DNA of 64,000 bases from Pseudomonas sp. Gutcm_11s. GTDB taxonomy: Bacteria > Pseudomonadota > Gammaproteobacteria > Pseudomonadales > Pseudomonadaceae. The notes below the pieces were generated by a model, which searched no databases, was not told the DNA's origin, and worked only from the letters and a program-made list of their open reading frames with translations. Both the position numbers and the translations under genes were made by a program. Each line of letters begins with the position of its first letter. The first letter of the stretch is position 1. The stretch spans positions 309,131-373,130 of the forward strand of contig NZ_JAQSUW010000014.1 in NCBI RefSeq assembly GCF_028649395.1, written 5' to 3'. Below, one piece after another: positions 47,233-55,409 of the stretch.

Positions 47233-47685
47233 CTACGGCTCCTCCTTGTCTTCCGGCGGTGAGACCTGGTCGGTCCAGGGTTTGCCGTCGAGGGGCGCCG
47301 AGCGGGCCAACTCCGCCTCATCCAGGCCGATGCCGCCGCCGATCCGTGTGCCATCCACCACGCTCAGCTCCTTGTCAGCTGGGCCGCTGGCACCGCGCCC
47401 GTCCGGCGAGAACTCGCCGTCCTCGTCGATCAGCGTCTCCGGGGTCAGGTCGTCCATGGTCACATTGTCTTCGTGGGAACTATCCGTCAGCGCTTCGCCC
47501 CCGCTCATGCCGGCCTGCGCCTCGCGCTGCGGCGGGAATTCCTTCTCGACCTCAGCCACGGGGCGCTCGTCACCGATCCGCCCTTTTCGCGCGTCGCGGC
47601 GCTCGCTGAAGTCCAGCTCGTGCATGGAGCCCATGCGGTCCTCGGTGTCGTCGATTTCCTTCACTCGGCTGTCGTGCTCGCTCAT
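47233..47685 (-). CDS. Very acidic, probably disordered protein of unknown function
   Basis: 150 aa, rich in Asp, Glu, Gly, Pro and Ser, with almost no aromatic residues and no hydrophobic core. It begins MSEHDSRVKEIDDTEDRMGSM and ends SPPEDKEEP. The ATG has GGGAG upstream. I recognise no domain; it looks intrinsically disordered, like hydrophilin-type stress proteins. It converges on the basic Rho-N-like gene with a 4-bp gap. The opposite charges of the two neighbours are notable, but nothing here shows an interaction. Confidence 0.72.
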   Translation of the reverse strand: MSEHDSRVKEIDDTEDRMGSMHELDFSERRDARKGRIGDERPVAEVEKEFPPQREAQAGMSGGEALTDSSHEDNVTMDDLTPETLIDEDGEFSPDGRGASGPADKELSVVDGTRIGGGIGLDEAELARSAPLDGKPWTDQVSPPEDKEEP

Positions 47686-47845
47686 GGGGATGCTCCCGTC
47701 GCAGTGTTCGTTCACTGTCGACTGGCCCCTGGCGGGAATGATTCAGGCTGTTTACGCGAGGAGATGTGTCTGGGCCTTATGCCTTTTCCGGCCTGCTAGG
47801 GCACGAGAAACGGTTTGATATGCCCACATGGAATTAAAAAAAACT

Positions 47846-47872
47846 GAACACCTCCTTCCTTAGTTCCTCCGA
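47846..47872 (+). promoter_or_regulatory. AlgU-type promoter candidate for the KGG-repeat gene
   Basis: GAACAC (47846-47851), exactly 16 bases, then TCCGA (47868-47872): close to GAACTT-N16-TCTGA. The predicted start is near 47879, where a perfect palindrome GTGCCC-GCT-GGGCAC (47879-47893) begins. The ATG is at 47924. Confidence 0.5.
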
Positions 47873-47878
47873 ATAAGT

Positions 47879-47893
47879 GTGCCCGCTGGGCAC
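47879..47893. repeat. 15-bp perfect palindrome in the KGG leader
   Basis: GTGCCC and GGGCAC arms flank GCT. It sits at the predicted 5' end of the transcript and 30 bp before the ATG, so it may be an operator or a stabilising 5' hairpin. Confidence 0.5.
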
Positions 47894-47923
47894 GCACCTA
47901 GATTACTAACGAGGAATGTGACT

Positions 47924-48097
47924 ATGGCTGGACATCGAGGTGGTAAAGGTAACTTTGCGGAAGACCCCCAGCGCGCGTCCGAGGCCGGCAAGAAAGGTGG
48001 CCATGTGAGCGGAGGGAATTTCAGGAACGACCCACAGCGTGCCTCCGAGGCAGGTCGCAAAGGCGGCCAGAACAGCCACGGCTCGCGTAGTAACTGA
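47924..48097 (+). CDS. KGG-repeat stress protein (YciG-like)
   Basis: 57 aa, glycine- and lysine-rich, with two tandem KGG units: GNFAEDPQRASEAGKKGG and GNFRNDPQRASEAGRKGG. This is the stress-induced KGG family, which in enterobacteria includes general-stress and motility-related YciG. The proteins are small, soluble and probably disordered. GAGGA precedes the ATG at 47924; the longer in-frame start at 47879 coincides with the predicted promoter start and lacks a ribosome binding site. Biochemical function is unknown. Confidence 0.88.
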   Translation: MAGHRGGKGNFAEDPQRASEAGKKGGHVSGGNFRNDPQRASEAGRKGGQNSHGSRSN

Positions 48098-48107
48098 TAC
48101 AGGCAGT

Positions 48108-48135
48108 CGAGAGCGGAGCGCTCGCTTCGCTCTCG
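48108..48135. terminator. Hairpin between convergent KGG and PqiA-like genes
   Basis: CGAGAGCG (48108-48115) pairs with CGCTCTCG (48128-48135); the loop contains the palindrome GAGCGCTC. There is no T-run, so it may act as a weak bidirectional terminator or protect 3' ends. Confidence 0.45.
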
Positions 48136-48144
48136 CCGCTGGCC

Positions 48145-48795
48145 TCAGCTGCGAGCGCCAGCCTCTTCGCTTTCCCCCAGCTCTTCCTCGTCATCGAAGG
48201 TGTTGTCCCAGATCAGCCTGGGATCGAAGGTCACTGCGGCCAGCATGGTGAGAATCACCACCACACAGAAGGCTGAAGCCCCCATGCCTGCCTCGATACT
48301 CGCCAGGTTGCCGAAGTTGACCAGCGCAACCAGGATGGCGATGACGAAGATATCGAGCATGGACCAGCGCCCGATCCATTCGATGAAGCGGTACATGAGA
48401 ATCCGTTGCCTGGCCGACATCGGCTGGCGCCGCTGCACCGAGTACAGCAGCAGTGCGATCCCCACCAGCTTGAAGGTCGGCACCAGGATACTGGCGACGA
48501 ACACCACCAGGGCGATTGGCAACATATCCGCGTGGATCAGCTCGACTACCCCTTCCATGATGGTCGCCGGCATACCCTTGCCGAGCATGCTGACCGTCAT
48601 GATTGGCAGCAGGTTGGCCGGCAGGTACAGAATCGCCGCAGTAATCAGCAGCGCCCAGGTACGCGCGATGCTGTTGGGCCGCCGATCATGCAGCTGCGCA
48701 CCGCAACGACTGCAGTGCTGATGCTCTCCCTCTCGCAGGTATTCCAGCTTGTGGCACTCGCCACACAGCAGGATGCCGGCATCAATCGCGCGCAT
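48145..48795 (-). CDS. PqiA-family membrane protein (second of a pair)
   Basis: 216 aa. N-terminal rubredoxin-like zinc ribbon (LCGECHKLEYL...HCSRCGAQL), then four membrane helices with the PqiA signature YLPANLLPIMTVSMLGKG. This is a single PqiA domain, half of E. coli PqiA or LetA (YebS). Such proteins power or gate lipid transport through MCE-domain partners across the envelope. It overlaps the upstream paralogue by 14 bp, so together they equal one full PqiA split into two chains. The expected MCE protein gene does not follow; the next gene is the convergent KGG gene. Confidence 0.88.
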   Translation of the reverse strand: MRAIDAGILLCGECHKLEYLREGEHQHCSRCGAQLHDRRPNSIARTWALLITAAILYLPANLLPIMTVSMLGKGMPATIMEGVVELIHADMLPIALVVFVASILVPTFKLVGIALLLYSVQRRQPMSARQRILMYRFIEWIGRWSMLDIFVIAILVALVNFGNLASIEAGMGASAFCVVVILTMLAAVTFDPRLIWDNTFDDEEELGESEEAGARS

Positions 48796-49441
48796 CTTCG
48801 CCCTCCTCGCTCAGTGCTTCCCATACCTGGTGCGGCGACATGGTCACCTCCAGCCATACCTGCGCCATCATCAGGGCAATGAAGCAGGCCAGGCCGAGGC
48901 CCAGATGCAGCTCGGCCATGTCGATCAGCTTGACGATGGAAACCAAGATGCCGAACAGGTAGACCTCGAGCATCCCCCACTCACGCAGGTGGTGGTAGAT
49001 GCGGTAGAGGCGGCAGGCCATAGGCCGCAGAGTCGCGTATGGCATGGCAAGCAGGACGAACAGCTGGCAGAGCAGCTTGAGCAGCGGAACCAGCATGCTG
49101 CAGAAGAACACCACCGCGGCGACTCCCTCCATACCCGTGTTATAGAGGCCGATGACGCCGCTCCACACGGTATCCACCGCGTTCTGGCCGAGCAGCGCCA
49201 TGCTTATGATTGGCAGGAAGTTGGCCGGCACGTACAGCAGCAGCGCTGTCAGCACCAGCGCGAGCGCGCGACGACGCATGTGCGAGCGGTGCACCACCAG
49301 CTCGTAGCCGCAGCGTGGGCAGCAGGCCTTCTGCTCCTCGCCCACATGCGGGTGGTGCATGAGCAGGTCACACTCGTGACAGGCGATAAGGTCCTTGAGC
49401 GGTGGCAGATTCCCGGCCGTTAGCTTTTCGACTTGCTCCAT
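48782..49441 (-). CDS. PqiA-family membrane protein (first of a pair)
   Basis: 219 aa. Zinc ribbon LIACHECDLLMHH...CPRCGYELV, then membrane helices with YVPANFLPIISMALLGQN. It corresponds to the N-terminal half of two-domain PqiA. It is divergent from the copper chaperone gene at 49575. With the downstream paralogue it should form the inner-membrane part of an envelope lipid-transport or membrane-stress system. Confidence 0.88.
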   Translation of the reverse strand: MEQVEKLTAGNLPPLKDLIACHECDLLMHHPHVGEEQKACCPRCGYELVVHRSHMRRRALALVLTALLLYVPANFLPIISMALLGQNAVDTVWSGVIGLYNTGMEGVAAVVFFCSMLVPLLKLLCQLFVLLAMPYATLRPMACRLYRIYHHLREWGMLEVYLFGILVSIVKLIDMAELHLGLGLACFIALMMAQVWLEVTMSPHQVWEALSEEGEDARD

Positions 49442-49574
49442 CTACCCGCTCTCCACACGGTGGCCCTGACTCGGGCCCGTTGTCTGATATTACCCACTCT
49501 GCACAGCTTTGCCGCAGGCTGGCGTGTGCGACTTCGTGCTAGGGTGCATGCAGCATCCCACAAGAGGTTCCCGC

Positions 49575-50036
49575 ATGCGCCTGAAACTGGCTTCGCTTGC
49601 CTTGCTCACCCTGCTCAGCAATTCAGCCTTCGCCCATGAATATAGCGCCGGCGACCTGCATATCGATCATCCCTGGTCGCGCGCCCTGCCCCCCACATCG
49701 CCCAACGGCGCCGCCTACTTCGTGGTCCACAACAAAGGTACATCGGGCGACCGCCTGCTCGGTGCCAGCACCCCGCGAGCGGCGAAGGCAGAACTGCACA
49801 CCCACGTGCACATCGGCGACATGATGAAGATGCAGAAGGTCGACTCGGTCGGCGTGCCCGCCGGCGGCGAAGCCCGTTTCGAGCCGAGCGGCAACCACGT
49901 CATGCTGTTCGGCCTGACCCAGCCGCTGGTGGCCGGTGAGCGCTTCCCGCTGACATTGGAGTTCGAGAAGGCCGGCAAGGTCGAGGTCGAAGTCGCCATC
50001 GAGGCCGAGGCCCCGCAGGGCGAACACAAGCACTAA
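49575..50036 (+). CDS. PCu(A)C-family periplasmic copper chaperone
   Basis: 153 aa with a signal peptide (MRLKLASLALLTLLSNSAFA). The mature part has SRALPPTSPNGAAYFVVHN and a Met/His copper site (ELHTHVHIGDMMKMQKV, then NHVMLF, the HxM of the family). PCuAC proteins carry Cu(I) to the CuA centre of cytochrome oxidase or act in copper uptake. The His-rich C-terminus (GEHKH) may also bind metal. The ATG has AGAGG upstream. It appears to be a single-gene unit. Confidence 0.88.
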   Translation: MRLKLASLALLTLLSNSAFAHEYSAGDLHIDHPWSRALPPTSPNGAAYFVVHNKGTSGDRLLGASTPRAAKAELHTHVHIGDMMKMQKVDSVGVPAGGEARFEPSGNHVMLFGLTQPLVAGERFPLTLEFEKAGKVEVEVAIEAEAPQGEHKH

Positions 50037-50050
50037 TAGCGGTTCACACG

Positions 50051-50674
50051 TCAGCCGCGGTCCAGCAAATGGAACCGCGGCAATGACAGGCTCCAGCGGA
50101 TCGCCGCCAGCCGCGTCAGCAATACCGCAAGCATGGCGACCCCGGTATCCAGCCAGTGCGGTGTCTGCAGCTCACGCAGCACGATGAACACCAGCGCCCC
50201 GAAGATACAGGCGGTGGCGTAGATCTCCTTCTGGAAGATCAGCGGGATCTCGTTGCAGATCACATCGCGCATCACGCCGCCGGCCACGCCGGTCATCACC
50301 CCCATGATCACCGCCGTGCTGTACGGCATGTTGTGCTGCAGCGCGACCTCGGTGCCGATCACGGTGAACACCGCCAGGCCGAAGGCGTCGGCGATCAGCA
50401 GGCCGCGCTCGTGGATGGGCTGCGTCAGGCGCACCCAGGCCACGGTGCCGACCGCGGCGATGGACGCGACCAGGATGTAGGTGTCGTTGCGAATCCAGCT
50501 GACCGGGTGGTTGTCTAGAATCAGGTCGCGCAGCGTACCGCCGCCCAGTGCGGTGATGATCGCAATGACCAGCACGCCGAACAGATCCATGGACTTGCGC
50601 CCGGCCATCAGCGCCCCAGTGATGGCGAAGACGGCGACGCCAAACAGATCGGCCAAATAGAAGAGCTGCTGCAT
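50051..50674 (-). CDS. TRIC/YadS-family trimeric cation channel-like membrane protein (UPF0126)
   Basis: 207 aa with about seven membrane helices. It contains two copies of the UPF0126/TRIC repeat: GALMAGRKSMDLFGVLVIAI with GGGTLRDLIL, and GTEVALQHNMPYSTAVIMGV with AGGVMRDVIC. Prokaryotic TRIC proteins form homotrimeric potassium-permeable channels; some relatives (YadS) are linked to glycine uptake. It lies 6 bp after gorA in the same direction and is probably cotranscribed. Confidence 0.88.
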   Translation of the reverse strand: MQQLFYLADLFGVAVFAITGALMAGRKSMDLFGVLVIAIITALGGGTLRDLILDNHPVSWIRNDTYILVASIAAVGTVAWVRLTQPIHERGLLIADAFGLAVFTVIGTEVALQHNMPYSTAVIMGVMTGVAGGVMRDVICNEIPLIFQKEIYATACIFGALVFIVLRELQTPHWLDTGVAMLAVLLTRLAAIRWSLSLPRFHLLDRG

Positions 50675-50680
50675 GACGCG

Positions 50681-52039
50681 TCAGCTGCCCACTGGGGTGC
50701 GCATGGTCACGAACTCTTCCGCCGCAGTCGGGTGGATGCCCAGCGTCTCGTCGAAGATGCGCTTGGTCGCCCCGGCCTTCAGCGCCACGGCCAGGCCCTG
50801 GACGATCTCTCCGGACTCCGGTCCGACCATGTGGCAACCCAGGACCTTGTCGGTCTTGCCGTCCACCACCAGCTTCATCAGGGTCCGTTCCTGGCTTTCG
50901 GTGAGGGTCAGCTTCATGGGGCGGAAGCGGCTCTCGAACACCTTCACCTCGTAGCCCTCCTCGCGCGCCTGTTCCTCGCTCAGGCCCACGGTAGCGATGT
51001 TCGGCAGGCTGAACACGGCGGTGGGAATCAGACTGTAGTCCAGCGTGCGGTATTCCTCCGGCTTGAACAGCCGGCGCGCCACGGCCATGCCCTCGGCCAG
51101 TGCCACCGGGGTGAGCTGGACGCGACCGATCACATCGCCGAGGGCGAGGATCGACGGTTCGCTGGTCGCGAACTGCTCGTTGACCTGGATGAAGCCCTTG
51201 TCGTTCAGCTCCACGCCGGTGTTCTCCAGCCCCAGGTTGTCCAGCATCGGCCGGCGCCCGGTGGCGTAGAACACGCAATCGGTGGCCAGCTCGCGACCAT
51301 CCTTCAAGGTGGCCAGCAGGCTGCCATCGGCCTGCCGCTCGATGCGGGCGATGTCGGTGTTGAACTGCAGGTCCAGGCCCTTCTTCTCCAGCTCCTCCTT
51401 GAGGTGCTTGCGCACGGCACCGTCGAAGCCTCGAAGGAACAGGTCCTTGCGATACAGCAGCGAAGTCTCGGCACCGAGGCCGTGGAAGATCGAGGCGAAT
51501 TCGACAGCGATGTAGCCACCGCCGACCACCAGCACGCGCTTGGGCAGCTGTTCGAGGAAGAACGCTTCGTTGGAGGTGATCGCCAGTTCCTTGCCGGGGA
51601 TGTCCGGCACCTGCGGCCAGCCGCCGGTGGCAATCAGGATGTGTTTGGCGCTGTGGCGCTGGCCGTTGATCTCGACCTCATGCGGCCCCAAAAGCTTGGC
51701 GTGCCCCTCAAGCAGGGTCACCCCGCTGTTCACCAGCAGATTGCGGTAGATACCGTTGAGCCGTTGGATCTCGCGGTTCTTGTTGGCGATCAGGATCGGC
51801 CAGTCGAAAGCCGGCTCGCCAGAGCTCCAACCGAAGCCAGAAGCCTGCTCGAAGTCATCGGCGAAGTGTGCTCCGTACACCAGGAACTTCTTCGGCACGC
51901 AGCCGACGTTGACGCAGGTTCCGCCCAGGTAGCGGCTCTCGGCCACGGCCACCTTGGCACCGAAGCCAGCGGCGAAACGGGCGGCACGCACGCCGCCGGA
52001 ACCGGCGCCGATCACGAACAGGTCGAATTCATAGGACAT
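50681..52039 (-). CDS. gorA: Glutathione-disulfide reductase
   Basis: 452 aa flavoprotein that reduces oxidised glutathione with NADPH in the cytoplasm. It has the FAD motif [15 protein letters not shown], the redox-active disulfide [13 protein letters not shown], the NADPH-binding [10 protein letters not shown] with a downstream Arg typical of NADPH use ([14 protein letters not shown]), and the C-terminal catalytic His-Glu in [16 protein letters not shown] 52039 has AAGGAG upstream, better than a start eight codons earlier. Confidence 0.95.
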   Translation of the reverse strand: MSYEFDLFVIGAGSGGVRAARFAAGFGAKVAVAESRYLGGTCVNVGCVPKKFLVYGAHFADDFEQASGFGWSSGEPAFDWPILIANKNREIQRLNGIYRNLLVNSGVTLLEGHAKLLGPHEVEINGQRHSAKHILIATGGWPQVPDIPGKELAITSNEAFFLEQLPKRVLVVGGGYIAVEFASIFHGLGAETSLLYRKDLFLRGFDGAVRKHLKEELEKKGLDLQFNTDIARIERQADGSLLATLKDGRELATDCVFYATGRRPMLDNLGLENTGVELNDKGFIQVNEQFATSEPSILALGDVIGRVQLTPVALAEGMAVARRLFKPEEYRTLDYSLIPTAVFSLPNIATVGLSEEQAREEGYEVKVFESRFRPMKLTLTESQERTLMKLVVDGKTDKVLGCHMVGPESGEIVQGLAVALKAGATKRIFDETLGIHPTAAEEFVTMRTPVGS

Positions 52040-52156
52040 CGCAGTTCTCCTTGCAAGCGACAAGCATACCGGAGAGCCCGGGAAGCTGTGTGTATGCTGG
52101 GATGATGTCGGACTAGACCCGAACTACGCCATCGCGGTTCGGCCAGGAGGATCGCC

Positions 52157-52579
52157 ATGCACCCCACCCTCACTCACATCGCCCTGCACGTGCCGGAGCT
52201 GGAGCCTTGCGTGGACTTCTACCGCGAGTTCTGCGGCATGCAGGTGATCCACGAGCGCGCCGGCAAGGGCTCGAAGATCGTCTGGATGGCAGAGCCGGGC
52301 AAGGAGCACCAGTTCATCTTCGTGATCATGCCCGGCGGTACGGATCGTCAGCTGGCTGCGGACGACTACAGCCACTTCGGCTTTGCCGTGGCCAGCCACG
52401 CGGCGGTAGATGAGATTGCCGAGCGTGCAGCCCAGGCAGGCTGCCTGGTCTGGCCGCCGCGCGACGAGCCCTATCCGGTCGGCTACTACTGCGGCCTGCG
52501 CGATCCTGCCGGCAACTACGTTGAGTTCAGCTACGGGCAGCCACTGGGGCCGGGTTCTGAGGCGATGCCCATTCCCTGA
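52157..52579 (+). CDS. VOC-superfamily (glyoxalase I-like) protein
   Basis: 140 aa with paired beta-alpha-beta units of the vicinal-oxygen-chelate fold: THIALHVPELEPCVDFYREFCGMQVIHER and HFGFAVASHAAVDEIAERAAQAGC, ending DPAGNYVEFSYG. Metal ligands could be the early His (THIALHV), the central His (YSHFGF) and the late Glu (YVEFS). The family includes lactoylglutathione lyase and fosfomycin-resistance enzymes; the substrate cannot be told from sequence. AGGAGG precedes the ATG. It is divergent from gorA, which may hint at a thiol-related role. Confidence 0.85.
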   Translation: MHPTLTHIALHVPELEPCVDFYREFCGMQVIHERAGKGSKIVWMAEPGKEHQFIFVIMPGGTDRQLAADDYSHFGFAVASHAAVDEIAERAAQAGCLVWPPRDEPYPVGYYCGLRDPAGNYVEFSYGQPLGPGSEAMPIP

Positions 52580-52590
52580 ATCCTTAAACG

Positions 52591-52616
52591 ACAAAGCCAC
52601 CCGAAGGTGGCTTTGT
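52591..52616. terminator. Bidirectional terminator between the VOC gene and galU
   Basis: ACAAAGCCACC (52591-52601) pairs with GGTGGCTTTGT (52606-52616) around CGAA. T-rich ends occur on both strands, serving the converging VOC (+) and galU (-) genes. Confidence 0.9.
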
Positions 52617-52632
52617 CTGACTCGCTGGCCTA

Positions 52633-53472
52633 TCAGTAGGCCTTGCCAGTCTTGTACAGATTCTCGAAGCAGAAGTTGGTGGCGTCGATGTAACCCTCGG
52701 CGCCGCCGCAGTCGAAACGCTTGCCCTTGAACTTGTAGGCGATCACGCAGCCGTCCTGGGCCTGCTTCATCAGGGCGTCGGTGATCTGGATCTCGCCACC
52801 CTTGCCCGGCTCGGTCTTCTCGATCAGATCGAAAATGTCCGGAGTCAGAATGTAGCGGCCGATGATCGCCAGGTTGGACGGGGCGTCTTCCGGCTTCGGC
52901 TTCTCGACCATGTGGTTCACGCGGAAGATGTCGTCACGGATCATCTCGCCAGCGATCACACCGTACTTGGAGGTCTCTTCCGGCGGCACTTCCTGGATGG
53001 CGACAATGGAGCAGCGGAACTGGTTGTACAGCTTGACCATCTGCTGCAGCACGCCATCGCCTTCGAGGTTGAAGCACAGGTCGTCGGCCAGAACCACGGC
53101 AAACGGCTCGTCACCGATCAGCGGGCGGCCACTGAGGATTGCGTGGCCGAGGCCCTTCATCTCGATCTGACGGGTGTAGGAGAAGGTGCATTCGTCGATC
53201 AGGCGACGGATACCGACCAGGTACTTCTCCTTGTCGGTCCCCTGGATCTGATGCTCCAGCTCGTAGCTGATATCGAAATGGTCTTCCAGGGCGCGCTTGC
53301 CGCGGCCGGTGACCATGGCGATCTCGCTCAGGCCGGCCTCGAGGGCTTCCTCGACGCCGTACTGGATCAGCGGCTTGTTGACGACGGGCAGCATCTCCTT
53401 GGGCATCGCCTTGGTGGCCGGAAGGAAGCGGGTGCCGTAGCCAGCAGCCGGGAACAGACATTTCTTGATCAT
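52633..53472 (-). CDS. galU: UTP-glucose-1-phosphate uridylyltransferase
   Basis: 279 aa enzyme making UDP-glucose for lipopolysaccharide, exopolysaccharide and trehalose pathways. The N-terminal nucleotide-binding motif is FPAAGYGTRFLPATKAMPKEMLP. Other family motifs are VNKPLIQYGVEEA, VLADDLCF and GRYILTPDIFDLIE. The ATG has AAGGA upstream. Standard GalU length; single-gene unit ended by the shared terminator. Confidence 0.95.
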   Translation of the reverse strand: MIKKCLFPAAGYGTRFLPATKAMPKEMLPVVNKPLIQYGVEEALEAGLSEIAMVTGRGKRALEDHFDISYELEHQIQGTDKEKYLVGIRRLIDECTFSYTRQIEMKGLGHAILSGRPLIGDEPFAVVLADDLCFNLEGDGVLQQMVKLYNQFRCSIVAIQEVPPEETSKYGVIAGEMIRDDIFRVNHMVEKPKPEDAPSNLAIIGRYILTPDIFDLIEKTEPGKGGEIQITDALMKQAQDGCVIAYKFKGKRFDCGGAEGYIDATNFCFENLYKTGKAY

Positions 53473-53580
53473 GACAATCCTTGGTAGTGCAAGGGGCGGA
53501 ATTGCCGCGCAGTCTAATCAGGCGGCATCGGCCTTACAATGGCTATTCGACGGATCTCGATCAGCAGAATAACAGGCACA

Positions 53581-53607
53581 AAAAACCCGGCCTAAGCCGG
53601 GTTTTTT
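53581..53607 (-). terminator. Intrinsic terminator of oprF
   Basis: CCCGGC (53586-53591) pairs with GCCGGG (53596-53601), extended by A/T pairs on both sides. Five A's (53581-53585) on the plus strand give the T-run on the minus strand. It lies 18 bp past the oprF stop. Confidence 0.92.
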
Positions 53608-53624
53608 GCAGAGCACAGCGCCAA

Positions 53625-54590
53625 TTACTTGGCCTGGGCTTCCACTTCAGCTTCAACGCGACGGTTAACCGCGCGGCCAGCTTCGGTGGCGTTGTCAGCA
53701 ACCGGGCGGGACTCGCCGTAGCCAACCGAACCAACGCGCTCAGCGCCTACACCGTACTGGTTGACCAGCACTTCACGAACGGCGTTGGCACGACGCTCGG
53801 ACAGCTTCTGGTTGTAAGCGTCGGTACCGACGGAGTCGGTGTGACCTTCAACGGTGGTGTTGGTCTGCGGGTACTGGTTCATGAAGTCAGCCAGGTTCTT
53901 GATGTCACCGTAGCTTTCTTCTTTGACCTTGGACTTGTCGAAGTCGAACTTAACGTCCAGCTCAACACGTACGGTCTCGGCAGGCTCCGGAGTCGGAGCG
54001 ACTTCGGCAACCGGCTCAGCAACCGGCTCGGCAACAACCGGGGCCGGCTTGGAGCCGCCACCGAAGTTCAGGCCGATACCGATGCTCGGCGCCCACTCGG
54101 TGTCGCCTTGATCGATGTTGTACTGAGCCTCGACGCCAGCGCGGGCGTAGAAGTTCTCGGTGAAGTACAGCTTGGCACCGCCGCCCAGGTTGGCGAAGGT
54201 GGAGCCGTTACGGCCGCTACGGCCATTCTGACCGATGCTCTGGTCAGAGAAGCCAGCGGAAACGTACGGGCGAATGGTGTCGCCAGGTGCGTTGAAGTGG
54301 TACAGGGCATCCAGAGCGGTGTTGGAACCGCGGATGTTGCGACCGTCTTCGGCGCGAGCGTTGTGTACTTCGTCGTAACCCAGGCGCAGTTCAACGTCGT
54401 CGGTCAGAAAGTAACCAATGGAGCCGCCGAACAGGTTGCCATCGTTCTTGAAGTCGCGAGCTTCATCGAAGTACTGCTTCTTGACGAAGCCTTCGACTTC
54501 TACGGCACCTTGGCCTTGGGCCAGTACGTTCAGAGAAGTGGCAGCGACCAGCGAGCCGATGACCGCACCCAGAGTGTTTTTCAGTTTCAT
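53625..54590 (-). CDS. oprF: OprF, major outer-membrane porin and structural protein
   Basis: 321 aa. A signal peptide (to about residue 24) leads to an N-terminal 8-strand barrel (about 25-170), a Pro/Ala/Glu linker (PAPVVAEPVAEPVAEVAPTP), and a C-terminal OmpA-like peptidoglycan-binding domain (VEGHTDSVGTDAYNQKLSERRANAVREVL). It provides non-specific diffusion and anchors the outer membrane to the wall. It is shorter than P. aeruginosa OprF (350 aa) and has no cysteines in the linker. The ATG at 54590 precedes a clear signal peptide. Downstream of sigX, as in all pseudomonads; SigX drives part of oprF expression. Confidence 0.96.
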   Translation of the reverse strand: MKLKNTLGAVIGSLVAATSLNVLAQGQGAVEVEGFVKKQYFDEARDFKNDGNLFGGSIGYFLTDDVELRLGYDEVHNARAEDGRNIRGSNTALDALYHFNAPGDTIRPYVSAGFSDQSIGQNGRSGRNGSTFANLGGGAKLYFTENFYARAGVEAQYNIDQGDTEWAPSIGIGLNFGGGSKPAPVVAEPVAEPVAEVAPTPEPAETVRVELDVKFDFDKSKVKEESYGDIKNLADFMNQYPQTNTTVEGHTDSVGTDAYNQKLSERRANAVREVLVNQYGVGAERVGSVGYGESRPVADNATEAGRAVNRRVEAEVEAQAK

Positions 54591-54671
54591 CCGTAAATCC
54601 CCATCTAAAGACGATTTTAGTTGCCTGGCGGAACGGCCCAGGAACAACTTGGCAGCGATTGTAACAAATCT

Positions 54672-54700
54672 ACACACGGCAGTGTGTGCGAGATTTCTCG
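54672..54700 (-). promoter_or_regulatory. Hairpins in the sigX-oprF intergenic region
   Basis: ACACAC (54672-54677) pairs with GTGTGT (54682-54687) around GGCA, and CGAGA (54689-54693) pairs with TCTCG (54696-54700). They lie 30-60 bp past the sigX stop. With no long U-run they could partly attenuate read-through into oprF rather than fully terminate. Confidence 0.5.
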
Positions 54701-54730
54701 TGCACTGCGCGTAAGAGGCCGCTTGGCTTA

Positions 54731-55321
54731 TTAAGTTTCAACAGAATTGCCAAATTTCTCACGAAGTCGGTCAAGTGCACGTTTATAACGCATCTTGGTA
54801 GCACTCAACCCCATGTGCATGATGTCGGCGATTTCCTGGAACTCCAGTTCGGCCACAAAGCGCAGCACCAGGATTTCCCGGTCAATCGGATTGACATGCA
54901 CCAGCCAGCGATCAAGCCCGCCCTTCTCTTCTACCTTGGGCGCCTTCTCTTCCGAGGCTTCCTCCAGGGGGTCGAGACTCAGTGCATCGAGCAGGCGCCG
55001 CTTACGGCGCTCCTTGCGATATTGGGTAATACACTCGTTATAAGTGATGCTATAGAGCCAGGTCTTGAACTTGGACTTTCCCTCAAAGTTCTTTAACCCA
55101 TAGAGAACTTTAAGCATCACTTCCTGGCAAACATCGTCTGCATCGCGCTCGTTTCCAAGATAGCGAGCACATACATTGAACAAGGTCCGCTGATAGCGGC
55201 GCATCAGTTCTTCGTACGCCCGAGTGACGTGAAACAGCTCGACGTGGGAGCGCTGCACCAGCTCTTCATCCGAGAGCTCGCGTGGGTCATAGCGCGCAGA
55301 AAGCGATTGGGCGTTGTTCAA
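54731..55321 (-). CDS. sigX: SigX, ECF sigma factor
   Basis: 196 aa. Region 2 is LGNERDADDVCQEVMLKVLYGLKNFEGKSKFKTWLYSITYNECITQYRKERRKR; only fragments are needed to see the ECF fold. Region 4 is NPIDREILVLRFVAELEFQEIADIMHMGLSATKMRYKRALDRLREKF. SigX responds to cell-envelope and membrane-fluidity stress and drives oprF, fatty-acid genes and its own neighbours. Location between cmpX and oprF confirms the identity. No anti-sigma gene is adjacent, as is usual for this locus. Confidence 0.95.
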   Translation of the reverse strand: MNNAQSLSARYDPRELSDEELVQRSHVELFHVTRAYEELMRRYQRTLFNVCARYLGNERDADDVCQEVMLKVLYGLKNFEGKSKFKTWLYSITYNECITQYRKERRKRRLLDALSLDPLEEASEEKAPKVEEKGGLDRWLVHVNPIDREILVLRFVAELEFQEIADIMHMGLSATKMRYKRALDRLREKFGNSVET

Positions 55322-55409
55322 AACGACTCGTGCCGACAGTCAGGTCAGATGGCAGCGCCAGCGCACATACGAGTGGCGCTGGTCGCATACATTAGCAGGG
55401 ATTGGCGGA

